57,551 nt of DNA from an uncultured Verrucomicrobiota bacterium (lineage in GTDB: Bacteria > Verrucomicrobiota > Verrucomicrobiia > Verrucomicrobiales > Verrucomicrobiaceae), in contig CAILZI010000159.1 of the NCBI GenBank assembly GCA_903838675.1, positions 1 to 57,551 of the forward strand. The letters run 5' to 3'. Position 1 is the stretch's first letter, and each line of letters opens with the position of its first letter. The notes under the pieces are model-generated. The model was not told the origin of the DNA and ran no database searches. It worked only from the letters and a program-made list of their open reading frames with translations. Positions 27,431 through 36,627 of this stretch are shown here, piece after piece. A program made the position numbers and the translations under genes.

Positions 27431-28141
27431 TCAATTGTGCACCACATGCACGGGGCTGCCATCGTCGATCCACTCGTAGATGAACCTGGCGGGATTGCCG
27501 CCGTCCAGGGGGACGCGGATGCAGCCATGGGAGGCGGGATAATTGGGGACGGAGGTGAAGCCGTGGATGAAGACGTTGCCGTAGATCTGCACGCTCCATG
27601 GCATGGGCGCATTGTTGAAGAGCTTTGAATAATGCATCCGCTGGCGGAAAGGGCCTGCCGTGAAGTTGCCGGCCGGGGTGCGGCCATTGCGGCCGGAGCT
27701 GATGTGGGTTTGCAGAACCAACCTGGTGCCCTGCCATGCGCGTAGCTGCTGCCTGGCGAGACTGACCTCAATCTGCTTGGGGCTGACGATCAAGGTGAAG
27801 CGGTGAAAGCCCCACCAGAACACCATGCTGCCGTCATTTTCATTGATTTTCACGCTCGCTCCAGCGAGTTCCAAATCGGTGGTGCGGATGAGTTCAGTGC
27901 CGTCGATGAAGTGGCGGAGGGAGGCGGCGGGCACTGCAAAGTCATGCAGCAGGATGCATCTTCCGGCTTCATCACGCTGAGCTTTCCACCCCAGCTGCCA
28001 CGCAGCTTCATTCAGTGGGACGTAGATCACTCCTGGCTGCAGTGCGAAAGTGACCGCTTCGACGGGCGCTTCGGCCTTTAGGTGTGTCGGATTCAGCAAA
28101 AGCAGGCCAATCGCGCATAGCAAAAGGGGGATAGGTTTCAT
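27431..28141 (-). CDS. L,D-transpeptidase (YkuD family), exported
   Basis: A 236-residue secreted enzyme with signal peptide PLLLCAIGLLLLNPTHLKA. Residues 115-235 form the YkuD domain with His193 in NVFIHGF and the catalytic motif SHGCIRVP (Cys207, Arg209). The family cross-links peptidoglycan 3-3 or attaches proteins to it. The N-terminal 25-110 region resembles a copper-amine-oxidase-N-like/stalk domain. Its start overlaps the stop of the NarL-type regulator gene (ATGA, 28138-28141), which ties it to the signalling cluster. Confidence 0.88.
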   Translation of the reverse strand: MKPIPLLLCAIGLLLLNPTHLKAEAPVEAVTFALQPGVIYVPLNEAAWQLGWKAQRDEAGRCILLHDFAVPAASLRHFIDGTELIRTTDLELAGASVKINENDGSMVFWWGFHRFTLIVSPKQIEVSLARQQLRAWQGTRLVLQTHISSGRNGRTPAGNFTAGPFRQRMHYSKLFNNAPMPWSVQIYGNVFIHGFTSVPNYPASHGCIRVPLDGGNPARFIYEWIDDGSPVHVVHN

Positions 28142-28809
28142 ACCTGTTCACCGACCCAGCGGACGGCATAATGGATGAGCTCTGTGCCGTTTTTGAGCCG
28201 GAGTTTTTCTTTGATGTGTCCGCGATGAGTGTCGACGGTCTTGAGGCTGATGTTGAGTTCATGCGCGATTGCGCGGTTATCCTTGCCCTGGCCGGTGAGG
28301 CGGAGGATTTCGAGTTCACGGTCCGTGAGTTTTCCCAAGGTTGAAGCGCTCTCCGATGAGCGGGGTCGGGAGAGGGCGTCAAGGATGGCGGAGGCGGTGC
28401 GTTCGCTGGCGTAGACCTGGCCGTTTAAAACTTTGGTGATGGCCTCGCGCATTTTGTCGGGGCCTTCCTGTTTCATGATGTAACCGCGACCGCCGGCGCG
28501 AAGCACGCGCTCGGCATAAAGCTGCTCATCATGCATGGAGATCACCAGCACGGGCAGTTCAGGCCGCATGGCGTGGACGTCCTGAAGGAGTTCCAATCCG
28601 CTTTTGCCTGGCAGATTGATGTCCATGAGGACGATGTCGGGATTAAGCTTTGAGATGGCGTCAAAGGCATCCCGGGCGTTGTCTGCCTCACCACAGACGA
28701 CGAGGCCGGGGACTGCGGCGGCAATGCGGACGAGACCATCGCGAAACACGGGGTGATCATCGACGATGAACACTTTTTTGGCCGATGGGCTGGATGCTTT
28801 TTTAGTCAT
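28138..28809 (-). CDS. NarL/FixJ-type response regulator
   Basis: A 223-residue regulator. The receiver domain spans residues 12-125, with Asp18-Asp19, phospho-acceptor Asp63 in VLMDINLPG and the conserved Lys in YIMKQEG. A LuxR-type HTH spans about 155-215 (LTDRELEILRLTGQGK, then ISLKTVDTHRGHIKEKL). This is the only DNA-binding output protein in the 28-36 kb signalling cluster and the natural partner of the HisKA_3 kinases there. The start at 28809 overlaps the kinase stop by 8 bases; the upstream extension has no receiver-like sequence. Confidence 0.93.
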   Translation of the reverse strand: MTKKASSPSAKKVFIVDDHPVFRDGLVRIAAAVPGLVVCGEADNARDAFDAISKLNPDIVLMDINLPGKSGLELLQDVHAMRPELPVLVISMHDEQLYAERVLRAGGRGYIMKQEGPDKMREAITKVLNGQVYASERTASAILDALSRPRSSESASTLGKLTDRELEILRLTGQGKDNRAIAHELNISLKTVDTHRGHIKEKLRLKNGTELIHYAVRWVGEQV

Positions 28810-30388
28810 GGCTGGGTTTGGTTGAGGGTTGAGGAGTAGGAATGGTGCAGACAACGGTGGTGCCGACGCCGGATTGATGGCTTTGGATATCAAGGGTGCC
28901 GCCAATGATGTCAGCACGGTACTTCATGATGCGGAGGCCCATGCCCTGGCGCTTGGGCACTGGCGTGGCGATGCCTTTGCCCTGGTCGTGCACCGAAAGC
29001 ACGGTGCGGATGGGATTGGTGGAGAGTTCGATGTCGATCTCCTTGGCGTGGCCATGCTTGACGGCGTTGGTCACTGATTCCTGAGCGATGCGGTAGAGAT
29101 GGGTGGCGGTGGTGTTGTCCATCTCAATGGATGGCGGGCATTTGCAGCGGCAGTTGATGCGGAACATGCTGCTGGTGCGCGCAGCCAACTCATCCAGCGC
29201 GGCGACGAGCCCGCCTGCCTGCACGGCCACGGGATGCAGCCCGCGCGCGAGCGAGCGGGTCAGTGACAGTGAGTCTTTGAGCAGGCTGGCGATCTTGTCC
29301 GCGCTTTCGACCTCGGGAGAGCCCTGCTTGATGAGGCTTGATTTAAGGAGGTCGCTGAACAGCCAGATGCCGGCGAGCTGCTGGCCAAGGTCATCGTGCA
29401 AGTCCTGGCCGATGCTCTGCTTCTCGTGTTCGCTGATGTGCAGGATTTCTTTCTCGAGCTGTTTGCGTGCGGCAATCTGCTTCTTCAGCTCGACATTGGT
29501 GTGCTGGAGCTGAAGGGTGCGTTCCTCCACGCGTTTCTCCAGTTCGTCATTCAGACGCCGGATCACCTGTTCAGCGCGTTTGCGCTCGCTGACATCCACA
29601 TGGGCGATGACGACGGAATACGGGCCGTTGCCTAGAAACGGGGTGACGTAGCCTACGAACCAGCGCTGCTGGAAGGGCGAATGGCAGGCGTATTCCATGC
29701 TGAAACGGGAAATTTCTCCGCGCATCACCGCACGAATACCTGCGGCAAAACGAGCGGCGTCTTCGGCTTCCTCCCCGGCAGCTGCATTACAAACCGCCAG
29801 GTAGTTGGTGCCAACGCCTCCGGAAGTGATGGAGCCACCATTGGTTTCAGCAAATGCGTTCCAGGCCTGATTTGCACTTAGAATTGTACCATCGGCATCC
29901 AGCACGACGATGCTTGCCGGTATGGCCTCCAGCGTTGATTCGGCGAAGCGTCGTTGCTTTAGAATTTCATCTTCAGCCTCCACCCGGTCATTGATGACTT
30001 CGGAAAAGATGATGATGCCACCGATGCCGCCCTTCGCATCCTGCCATGGGCGGATTTCCCATTTCACCCAATCGAGCGTGCCGTCGGCGCGAAGGAACTG
30101 GTCACGCTCGCAGCTCTCGGTGGCACCAGCGAGGCAGCGCTGGTGGATCTGCTTCCAGCGCTCAGGAATTTCTGGGAAGACTTCATAATGCAATCTGCCG
30201 GTGAGATCGTCGTAGTTGAGATGGAAATCCTTCGACCAACGATCGCTGACGACGAGGTAGCGCATGTCGCGGTCAAACATCACCACGGGGGCGGGGGTGT
30301 GCCGGATGAAAAGGCGCAACCGCTCCTCGCTCGCGAGCAAAGCCTGCTCAGCCTGTTTGCGTGCGGTGATGTCCTCGGCAACACCCAC
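28802..30388 (-). pseudogene. Hybrid sensor kinase, PAS-PAS-HisKA_3 part after frameshift
   Basis: A 528-codon frame that starts in the middle of the sequence ending a PAS domain (GVAEDITARKQAE), so it is the second half of a split gene. It has PAS domains at about 20-135 and 145-270, a coiled coil at 270-320, HisKA_3 with His331 in IGQDLHDDLGQQLAG and a HATPase_c region with VHDQGKGI and QGMGLRIMKYRA. The missing first half is the frame ending at 30280. In the right frame, before this Met, the codons give LYHDNGTVRCIV, which directly continues PAS1. The single lesion is probably one C missing from the run at 30428-30431. Confidence 0.85.
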
Positions 30389-31299
30389 GATGCAGCGAAC
30401 GGTGCCGTTGTCATGGTAAAGGGTTGTGGGGTGCCGCTCACCCAGATCATGGCCCCGTCCTTGCGGATGCAGCGCCGCTCCGTCTCGTAAATGGGAAGTT
30501 CACCATGCAGCACTTGCTCCACGCGTTCCCGGTTGGATTCTGCATCGTCCGGGTGGGTGAGGTCTCTGGGGCTCATGCCGCCCACGAGCTCCTCGCGGCT
30601 GTAGCCGGTGATGGAGCAAAAACGGTCATTGACCCGGGTGAAACGTCCATCAGCATCGACCTCGACAGTGCCAACCCCGACGTTTTCAAAGAAGCCGCGA
30701 TAGCGAGCTTCGCTTTCACACAGCGCCGCCTCGGCCTGTTCGGCCTTCTTCCTGGCGGCGATGGCTTCGTCCATCAGGTTGAGCGCAGCCACGCGGGACT
30801 CGCGCAGGGCCTGGTTGGCCTGAGTGAGTTCGGTGGTGCGCTCAATCACGCGGTGCTCGAGTTCGGCGTTGGAGCGGGCGAGCGCCTTCTCGGCTGCTGA
30901 CAGCCGTGTCTGCTCCTCAATCCGAGCGAGCGCGCGCTGCACGACTGTGGGCACCAAGGTGATGAAATTTGCATCCTTGATCACATAATCGAGCGCGCCG
31001 CGCTTCATCATGTCCACAGCCACACGTTCATCTCCCTGACCAGTGATGATGATGAAGGGCAGGTGATCGTGAAAGCTGTCCAAGTGCTCGATCAATTCAT
31101 TCCCGCGTAATCCGGGCAGTTTCAAATCCAGCAAAACCAAGTGTGCGACATTTTCATTCAGCCAGGTGATGGCCTGCTCGCCGGAGGAAACGGAGACGGC
31201 GTGATGACCGTTCCTGTTCAATTCACGCACGATGAGCCGGGAGATCCCGGGATCATCATCCACCACAAGGATGGTCACAGGCGTGAGAGGAGTGGGCAT
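30280..31299 (-). pseudogene. Hybrid sensor kinase, receiver-PAS part before frameshift
   Basis: 339 codons, genuine up to about residue 290. The receiver domain spans residues 8-122 (DDD at 14-16, Asp58 in LLDLKLPG, Lys in YVIKDAN), followed by a coiled coil 130-195 and PAS1 from about 197. After WVSGTP the sequence becomes Pro/Ser/Ala nonsense to the stop, while the correct PAS ending continues in the next frame. Joined by one inserted base, the gene 28802-31299 would encode about 832 residues: receiver, PAS, PAS, PAS, HisKA_3, HATPase. The separate receiver piece could still fold. Confidence 0.85.
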
Positions 31300-31305
31300 G
31301 GCCGG

Positions 31306-31758
31306 TCAGATTTCGTCGTTGATGCCGGGAATCTGAACGAGGGAGACGAACAAGCCGAGCTGCGCGATGGCTTCTGCAAACTTGCCGAAGTCCACGGGTT
31401 TGACGATGTAGCTGTTGCAGCCGAGGAGGTGGCAGCGCTCGATCTCGCGAGGGTCGTCGGTGGTGGTGAGCATGATGACGGGCAGCTTGCGCAGGGAGGT
31501 GTCTTCCTTGATCTGCCGCAGAGCCTCGACCCCGTCCACCATGGGCATGCGGATGTCGAGCAGGAGCAAATATGCCGTGTCACTCCTGCGGTGGGGGCCC
31601 GAGCCGCGACGAAAGAGGAAGTCGATGACTTCCTGGCCATTGGTGCAGCGCTGGATGGAGTTGTGCAGCCCAACGCGCTTGAGACTTTTTTCAATGAGCC
31701 TTGCATGGCCCTCGTCGTCTTCCGCAATGATGATCACGACTTCCTGGGTCATGTGCAT
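31306..31758 (-). CDS. Stand-alone receiver protein, Rcp1-like
   Basis: A 150-residue single-domain response regulator with AEDD at 12-15, Asp68 in LLLLDIRMP, the Thr of MLTTTDD and Lys in IVKPVD. It belongs to the subgroup with an insertion after helix 2 (FRRGSGPHRRS) found next to phytochrome-like kinases. It ends 6 bases before the receiver-PAS-kinase gene. It is a close copy of the gene at 34299-34754: a 94-base stretch (31389-31482) is identical to 34382-34475. Role: phosphotransfer intermediate or protein-protein output. Confidence 0.93.
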   Translation of the reverse strand: MHMTQEVVIIIAEDDEGHARLIEKSLKRVGLHNSIQRCTNGQEVIDFLFRRGSGPHRRSDTAYLLLLDIRMPMVDGVEALRQIKEDTSLRKLPVIMLTTTDDPREIERCHLLGCNSYIVKPVDFGKFAEAIAQLGLFVSLVQIPGINDEI

Positions 31759-32094
31759 GGTTTCATTGGGTTGGGGGCCTGAGGCTCTGGGAGGGCTTCA
31801 GATTCCATGTTGAAGTCTCATGGTGAAAAATGAACCGCCCACGATGCCACGACAACGCGGCAGGGGCAGTTTAGGTGTCAGCCAATGGCTGAGATGGTCT
31901 GCGAGTTTTCTCTGAGACGACTGATGCGCCGAGGAGGGTTTTAGAAGGAAAGGAGGAATGAGCATGAGGCAGGGCGGTGGGTGAAAAGAAGGCAATGCAT
32001 CCTGCCATGAGGCTGACCTGGGTGCTCAGCCGCCTCTGTGATCTACTAGGCCGATTTTAACCCTCCTGCCGGACGCCAAAAGCGTGATGGTTTT
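31759..32094. other. Spacer between desaturase and second receiver module
   Basis: 336 bases without a supported gene. It is the only long gap in the signalling cluster and so probably holds a promoter for the downstream module (receiver, hybrid kinase, NarL regulator, L,D-transpeptidase). I see no convincing terminator or operator. Confidence 0.4.
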
Positions 32095-33171
32095 TCAGGA
32101 ACGTGGCCCATGATGAGCTGCAGCGGCACGCTCATTCCGCACCTTTCTCATGTGGCGGTAGCCGACGAGCCTGCCCAACTGCTCATCCCAAAGGCGCAAA
32201 GGCAGTGACCGCAAACTGGAGAAGAGGGTGATCGGCTTGACCTCCAGAAACATGGGGTCGGCCTTGTGGCAGCGCTCCAGATTGTAGTTGGGGATGCGGG
32301 GGCTGAGGTGGTGGATGTGGTGGAAGCCGATGTTGCCGGAGAACCACTGGAGGATGCGGGGGAGCTTGTAGAAGGAGCTGCCCTCAAGAGCGGCCGCTGT
32401 GTAGTCCCAGTTATCGTCGCGCTCCCAATAGGCGTCTTCAAACTGGTGCTGGACATAGAACATCCAGATGCCGATGCCGCCGCCGACCATCTCGATGGTC
32501 ATGTGGATCAGCAGGTAGGTGGTGATGCCGAAGGCGCAGCTGAGAAGAACGGCGAGGCCGAGGACAGCGACATTCATCCAGTAAACGGACCAGCGTTCGC
32601 GAGGGCTGGCATTGGGCGAGGCAAAGCGTTGTTCAATCATGAACAGGTAGAGCGGAGCGATACCGAAAAGAACGAAAGGATTGCGCGCCAAGCGGTAGGC
32701 GAAACGCTTCCAGCGGGAGGCTTTGAGGTATTCCTCCACGGTCATGGTCCAGACATCTCCGGTGCCACGGCGGTCCAGCGAACCGGCGGTGGCATGATGG
32801 ATGGAGTGCTCCCAGCGCCAGTGGTAGTAGGGGGTGAGGGTGAGCACGCCGGTGATAAAGCCGACAATGTCATTGGCCAGGCGTGACTTGAAGAAGGAGC
32901 CATGACCGCAGTCATGGAAGATGATGAAAATGCGGATGAGAAACAAGCCCGCCAGTGCCGCGAGGGCAAAGGTGAGCCAGTAAGAATACGAGAGGCTGAG
33001 GTACATCAAATACCAGAGTGCAGCGTAAGGGACGAGGGTGTCGACGATCTGCCAGATGGCGCGCCCTAGAGAGGGCTGCTGATACTTGATGACTATCGCC
33101 TTCCAGGCAGCGGTGTCGCGCCTTGGAATCCGGCTTGCTTCAGTCGGCACCTGTTGGAGGGTGGTGCTCAT
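32095..33171 (-). CDS. Membrane fatty-acid desaturase
   Basis: A 358-residue integral membrane protein with all three histidine boxes for the di-iron centre: HDCGH (about residue 90), HSIHH (about 125) and HHIHH (about 290). Hydrophobic segments lie between them. It resembles acyl-lipid delta-12/omega-type desaturases that introduce double bases-pair-like unsaturations, i.e. C=C bonds, into membrane lipids. It lies between two receiver/kinase modules on the same strand, 32 bases after the HisKA_3 kinase gene, so it is likely a regulated output, as DesK/DesR control desaturase in Bacillus. I chose the ATG at 33171; a GTG at 33204 would overlap the kinase stop. Confidence 0.92.
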   Translation of the reverse strand: MSTTLQQVPTEASRIPRRDTAAWKAIVIKYQQPSLGRAIWQIVDTLVPYAALWYLMYLSLSYSYWLTFALAALAGLFLIRIFIIFHDCGHGSFFKSRLANDIVGFITGVLTLTPYYHWRWEHSIHHATAGSLDRRGTGDVWTMTVEEYLKASRWKRFAYRLARNPFVLFGIAPLYLFMIEQRFASPNASPRERWSVYWMNVAVLGLAVLLSCAFGITTYLLIHMTIEMVGGGIGIWMFYVQHQFEDAYWERDDNWDYTAAALEGSSFYKLPRILQWFSGNIGFHHIHHLSPRIPNYNLERCHKADPMFLEVKPITLFSSLRSLPLRLWDEQLGRLVGYRHMRKVRNERAAAAHHGPRS

Positions 33172-33203
33172 GGGAACTGATACCACAGTTGCGGGGCAAT
33201 GCA

Positions 33204-34289
33204 CTAGCTGACTTGCGAATTCGATTTCCCGTTTTGGCCGTTGGGCAGGGTGCAGGCCACGCGGGTGCCTCCGCTGTGCTGCTTCTCAATGGAGAGAGCG
33301 CCACCGACCATGCCGGCACGGTAATGCATGATGCGCAGGCCCATGCCCTGCCGCTGGGGATCGAGGGTGCCGATGCCAGTGCCGTCATCCTTGATGGTGA
33401 GTGTGAGGGTGGCGGCGTCAGACAACAGGCTGATGCGCACATGCTTTGCCTGGCCGTGCTTGACGCCATTGCTCACGGCTTCCTGGGCGATGCGGTAGAG
33501 GTGGGTGGCCGCGGTGTTGTCATGCATCTGAACCTCTCCGGTGCAATCGAACTTGCAGTCGATGTTGAACAAGCTGGTCATGCGTGCGGCAAGATCGTGC
33601 AGGGCGGAAACGAGACCGTCTGGCTCCTGTGCCACGGGGTGGAGACCGCGGGCGAGGCTGCGCGTCATGGCGACGGTTTTTTTCAAAAGGTCAGAGATCT
33701 TGGCTGCAGCCGGGGCCTCGGGAGCGGCACTGGTAGCGAGGCTGCGGCTGAGCATGGTGGCCATGATGTTCAGGCCGGCGAGCTGCTGGCCGAGATCGTC
33801 ATGGAGATCCCTGCCGATGCGCTGCTGCTCACGCTCGCTGATCTGGAGGATTTCGTGCTCCAGCCGCTGGCGGTCTGCTTCAGCAGCGGCGAGGCGGTGT
33901 TCCTTGTCTAGATGAGAGAGGGCACGGCGGGCCACGGTGGGGACGAACTCGATGAAGTTGACGTCTTTTACGAGGTAGTCGAGCGCGCCGCGTTTCATCA
34001 TGTCAACGGCGACACGTTCGTCTCCCTGACCGGTGATGATGATGAAGGGGACGGGGCGACCCATGGCAACCATCGACTCAATGAGAGCGGGGCCTTCCAT
34101 GTCCGGGAGTTTCAGATCGAGCAGCAGCAGGTCGGCACGGTGCTGTTTCAACCATTCGGTGGCTTTCAGACCCGAGCCGGCAGCGGCGGTCTGATAGCCT
34201 TCGCGCCGCAGTGCGCGCTCGATCAAACGCGTGAGCCCCGGATCATCGTCCACCACAAGGATGGTCACTGGCGGGTGCGCGGGGGGCAT
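33204..34289 (-). CDS. Receiver-HisKA_3 histidine kinase
   Basis: A 361-residue hybrid with the receiver at the N-terminus: DDD at 14-16, Asp58 in LLLDLKLPD and Lys in YLVKDVN. A short coiled coil follows (130-150), then HisKA_3 with His163 in GRDLHDDLGQQLAG and HATPase_c with IKDDGTGIG and QGMGLRIMHYRA. It has no transmembrane or sensory domain, so the input is probably phosphorylation of its receiver by another kinase. It is a shorter paralogue of the split kinase at 28802-31299, lacking the PAS domains. A stand-alone receiver gene lies 9 bases upstream. Confidence 0.92.
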   Translation of the reverse strand: MPPAHPPVTILVVDDDPGLTRLIERALRREGYQTAAAGSGLKATEWLKQHRADLLLLDLKLPDMEGPALIESMVAMGRPVPFIIITGQGDERVAVDMMKRGALDYLVKDVNFIEFVPTVARRALSHLDKEHRLAAAEADRQRLEHEILQISEREQQRIGRDLHDDLGQQLAGLNIMATMLSRSLATSAAPEAPAAAKISDLLKKTVAMTRSLARGLHPVAQEPDGLVSALHDLAARMTSLFNIDCKFDCTGEVQMHDNTAATHLYRIAQEAVSNGVKHGQAKHVRISLLSDAATLTLTIKDDGTGIGTLDPQRQGMGLRIMHYRAGMVGGALSIEKQHSGGTRVACTLPNGQNGKSNSQVS

Positions 34290-34298
34290 GGTGCGTGC

Positions 34299-34754
34299 TC
34301 AGGGCTTGCCATTGATCTCGGGCACCTGGACGAGAGAAACATACAGGCCTAGCTGCTTGATGGCCTCGGCGAACTTGTCGTAGTCCACGGGTTTGACGAT
34401 GTAGCTGTTGCAGCCGAGGAGGTGGCAGCGCTCGATCTCGCGAGGGTCGTCGGTGGTGGTGAGCATGATGACGGGAAGTTTGCGCAGGGTGGGGTCTTCC
34501 TTGATCTGGCGGAGCGCCTCAACGCCGTCGACCTTGGGCATGCGGATGTCGAGCAGCAGGAGATAGGCGGTGTCAGTCTTGCGGTGAGGGCCGGGACCAC
34601 GGCGGAAGAGGAAGTCGAGCACGTCCTGGCCGTTTTCGAAGCGCTGGATGGGATTGTGCAGGCCAACACGACCGAGATTTTTTTCAATCAGCCGTGCGTG
34701 GCCAGCGTCATCTTCCGCGATGATGATCACTACTTCTTGCGTCATGGTGTTCAT
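34299..34754 (-). CDS. Stand-alone receiver protein, Rcp1-like, first copy
   Basis: A 151-residue receiver with Asp69 in [13 protein letters not shown] at 13-16 and Lys in IVKPVD. It is near-identical to the protein at 31306-31758 over [20 protein letters not shown] and the following residues. Its start overlaps the stop of the PAS-HisKA kinase (ATGA, 34751-34754), the usual arrangement for an Rcp1-like receiver and its cognate phytochrome-like kinase. The receiver-HisKA_3 kinase follows after 9 bases. Confidence 0.93.
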   Translation of the reverse strand: MNTMTQEVVIIIAEDDAGHARLIEKNLGRVGLHNPIQRFENGQDVLDFLFRRGPGPHRKTDTAYLLLLDIRMPKVDGVEALRQIKEDPTLRKLPVIMLTTTDDPREIERCHLLGCNSYIVKPVDYDKFAEAIKQLGLYVSLVQVPEINGKP

Positions 34755-36013
34755 TTTTTAGACGGGTTCTTTAAGGCTGGCAAGCTGACAAAAAAAGTGC
34801 TGCCCTGATCGGTGACGGATTCGACCCAGATTTTTCCATCCAACCTTTCGAGGATGCGCTGGGCAATGGTGAGGCCCAAGCCCTCTCCGGTGCTGTGATC
34901 GGGGTTGAGCCGGTGAAAAATTTCGAAGGCCTTCTGCTGGTGAGCAGGGGCGATGCCGATGCCATTGTCCCGAACTTCGTAAACCACGTGGGAGCCCTCC
35001 GTGCGCCCGCTGACGCTGATGAGGCCGGCGCGGGTGGGATCGAGGTATTTGATGGCGTTGTCGAGGAGATTGGAGAAGACCTGGTTGATCTGCGTGGCAT
35101 CACCCAGGCAGTCGGGGAGGTCTCCGATGCTGAGCCGGGCACCGGCCTGCTGAATCTGAAACTCCATGGCGTGGGCGATCTGATGGATCATCTCCTGCAT
35201 GGAAAGAGGCTCGACGGTGAGAGCGGCACGGCCCAGGCGCGAGAAGCGCAGCAGTCCTTTGAGAAGGGAATCGATTTTTGAGACGCCAGCCTGGATGAAG
35301 CCCAGGGACTCCGGGATGTCTTCGTCAATCGCGAGACGCAAGACGGCTTTTGGCACGGCATCCCCGGATGATGCATCCATTTTCTTGTGCAAGTCTTCGC
35401 AGGTGCGTGTGAGCTCCCGGCTGAAGCCCTGGATGTTGACCAGGGGCGAGCGCAGATCGTGAGAGGCCACGTAGACGATGGCCTCAAGCTCCTTGTTTTT
35501 TTCCGCGAGCGACTGCGCCAGCTCGGCGAGCTTTTCTTCATCGCGCTTGCGCTGGGTGATGTCGGTGCGGATGGCGATGTACTGGTGGGGTTTGCCAGAG
35601 GCGCCGACGAAGGGGAAAATGGTGGTGTGCACCCAGTAGATGCTGCCGTCCTTGGCGCGGTTGCGGATTTCACCCTTCCAGGTTTTACCGTGGCCGATGG
35701 TGCTCCAGAGATCGAGGAAGAACTCTTTGGGATGATGGCCGGAATTGATGATGCGGTGGTCCTGGCCGAGGAGCTCGCTGCGGCTGTATTTGGAGATCTC
35801 GCAGAATTTGTCATTCACGTAGGTGATGATCCCGCGTGCATCGGTGGTGGCGACGATGGAATGGGCGTCGAGCGCTGCCTTGAGATCGATCAACTCTTTT
35901 ACTAGAATGTGCTGCTCGTCAGGCGGCCGGGGCTCTGCTGAAGCAGGAGCTGTTTCAATCTGCGTGAGCCGTTCGATCAGCTCGGCCTTGGGCATGCGGG
36001 AGTAGTCGGTCAT
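34751..36013 (-). CDS. PAS-domain HisKA sensor kinase
   Basis: A 420-residue soluble kinase. The PAS domain spans about 45-158 ([20 protein letters not shown], ending [13 protein letters not shown]); [14 protein letters not shown] is typical of aerotaxis-like/PAS_3-9 domains. A coiled coil leads to HisKA with His185 in [10 protein letters not shown], then HATPase_c ([27 protein letters not shown]). The histidine-kinase class differs from the HisKA_3 kinases downstream, so it is probably the entry point that phosphorylates the receiver encoded next. First gene of the signalling cluster. Confidence 0.92.
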   Translation of the reverse strand: MTDYSRMPKAELIERLTQIETAPASAEPRPPDEQHILVKELIDLKAALDAHSIVATTDARGIITYVNDKFCEISKYSRSELLGQDHRIINSGHHPKEFFLDLWSTIGHGKTWKGEIRNRAKDGSIYWVHTTIFPFVGASGKPHQYIAIRTDITQRKRDEEKLAELAQSLAEKNKELEAIVYVASHDLRSPLVNIQGFSRELTRTCEDLHKKMDASSGDAVPKAVLRLAIDEDIPESLGFIQAGVSKIDSLLKGLLRFSRLGRAALTVEPLSMQEMIHQIAHAMEFQIQQAGARLSIGDLPDCLGDATQINQVFSNLLDNAIKYLDPTRAGLISVSGRTEGSHVVYEVRDNGIGIAPAHQQKAFEIFHRLNPDHSTGEGLGLTIAQRILERLDGKIWVESVTDQGSTFFVSLPALKNPSKK

Positions 36014-36084
36014 TCGTGTGACCCAGTGTGGCGGGGTTCAAGGTCAAAGCCCAGTAAAAAATAGAAAGGAGCTAATCAAGCCTG

Positions 36085-36621
36085 CTACTTCATTTTGGAC
36101 TTCAGCTTGATGGTTTCGCCGGCGACCATGAAGCTGCCATACCCGCGATGATGGAGGGTGCGTGGATTTTCCACGGCGGGATCGATCCATGCCTGGACGA
36201 CTTCAAGGACGAACAGGCCGTACTTTGGCACCATCGTGGTATCCACCACGCGACACTCCAGACTGGCATGGCACTCAGCGATGAGGGGAGCGCCGACTTT
36301 TTTGGCGGGCAGTGGCGTGAGGCTGAAGCGTTTGAACTTGTCGACCTTTGCGCCCGACGTATTGCCGCAACCCACGACTTTCTCTGCGAGTTCGACGGTG
36401 GGGATGTTGATGACGCATTCGTTGCTGGCCTGAAGGAGATCGAAGGAATGATTGCGGTCACTCATGACGAAGCCGAGCTGCGGCGGCTCAAAGTCCAGCA
36501 TGACATGCCAGGACAGAGTCATGACGTCTCGATGGTCCTGGTGAGCGGTGGTGACAAGGACGACGGGGCCCGGCTCCAGCAGGCCGTAAACCTTGGACAA
36601 GGGATAGGATCTGCGAGCCAT
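36085..36621 (-). CDS. Flavin reductase-like protein
   Basis: A 178-residue protein of the flavin-reductase/FMN-binding split-barrel family: an N-terminal PGPVVLVTTAH strand, VMTLSWHVMLDFEPPQLGF, then ECVINIP and a C-terminal region with GYGSFMV. Members bind FMN and reduce flavins with NAD(P)H, or act as hypothetical flavoproteins. Six bases after the cytochrome-like lipoprotein gene, so probably an operon with it. Confidence 0.87.
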   Translation of the reverse strand: MARRSYPLSKVYGLLEPGPVVLVTTAHQDHRDVMTLSWHVMLDFEPPQLGFVMSDRNHSFDLLQASNECVINIPTVELAEKVVGCGNTSGAKVDKFKRFSLTPLPAKKVGAPLIAECHASLECRVVDTTMVPKYGLFVLEVVQAWIDPAVENPRTLHHRGYGSFMVAGETIKLKSKMK

Positions 36622-36627
36622 GGGGAA

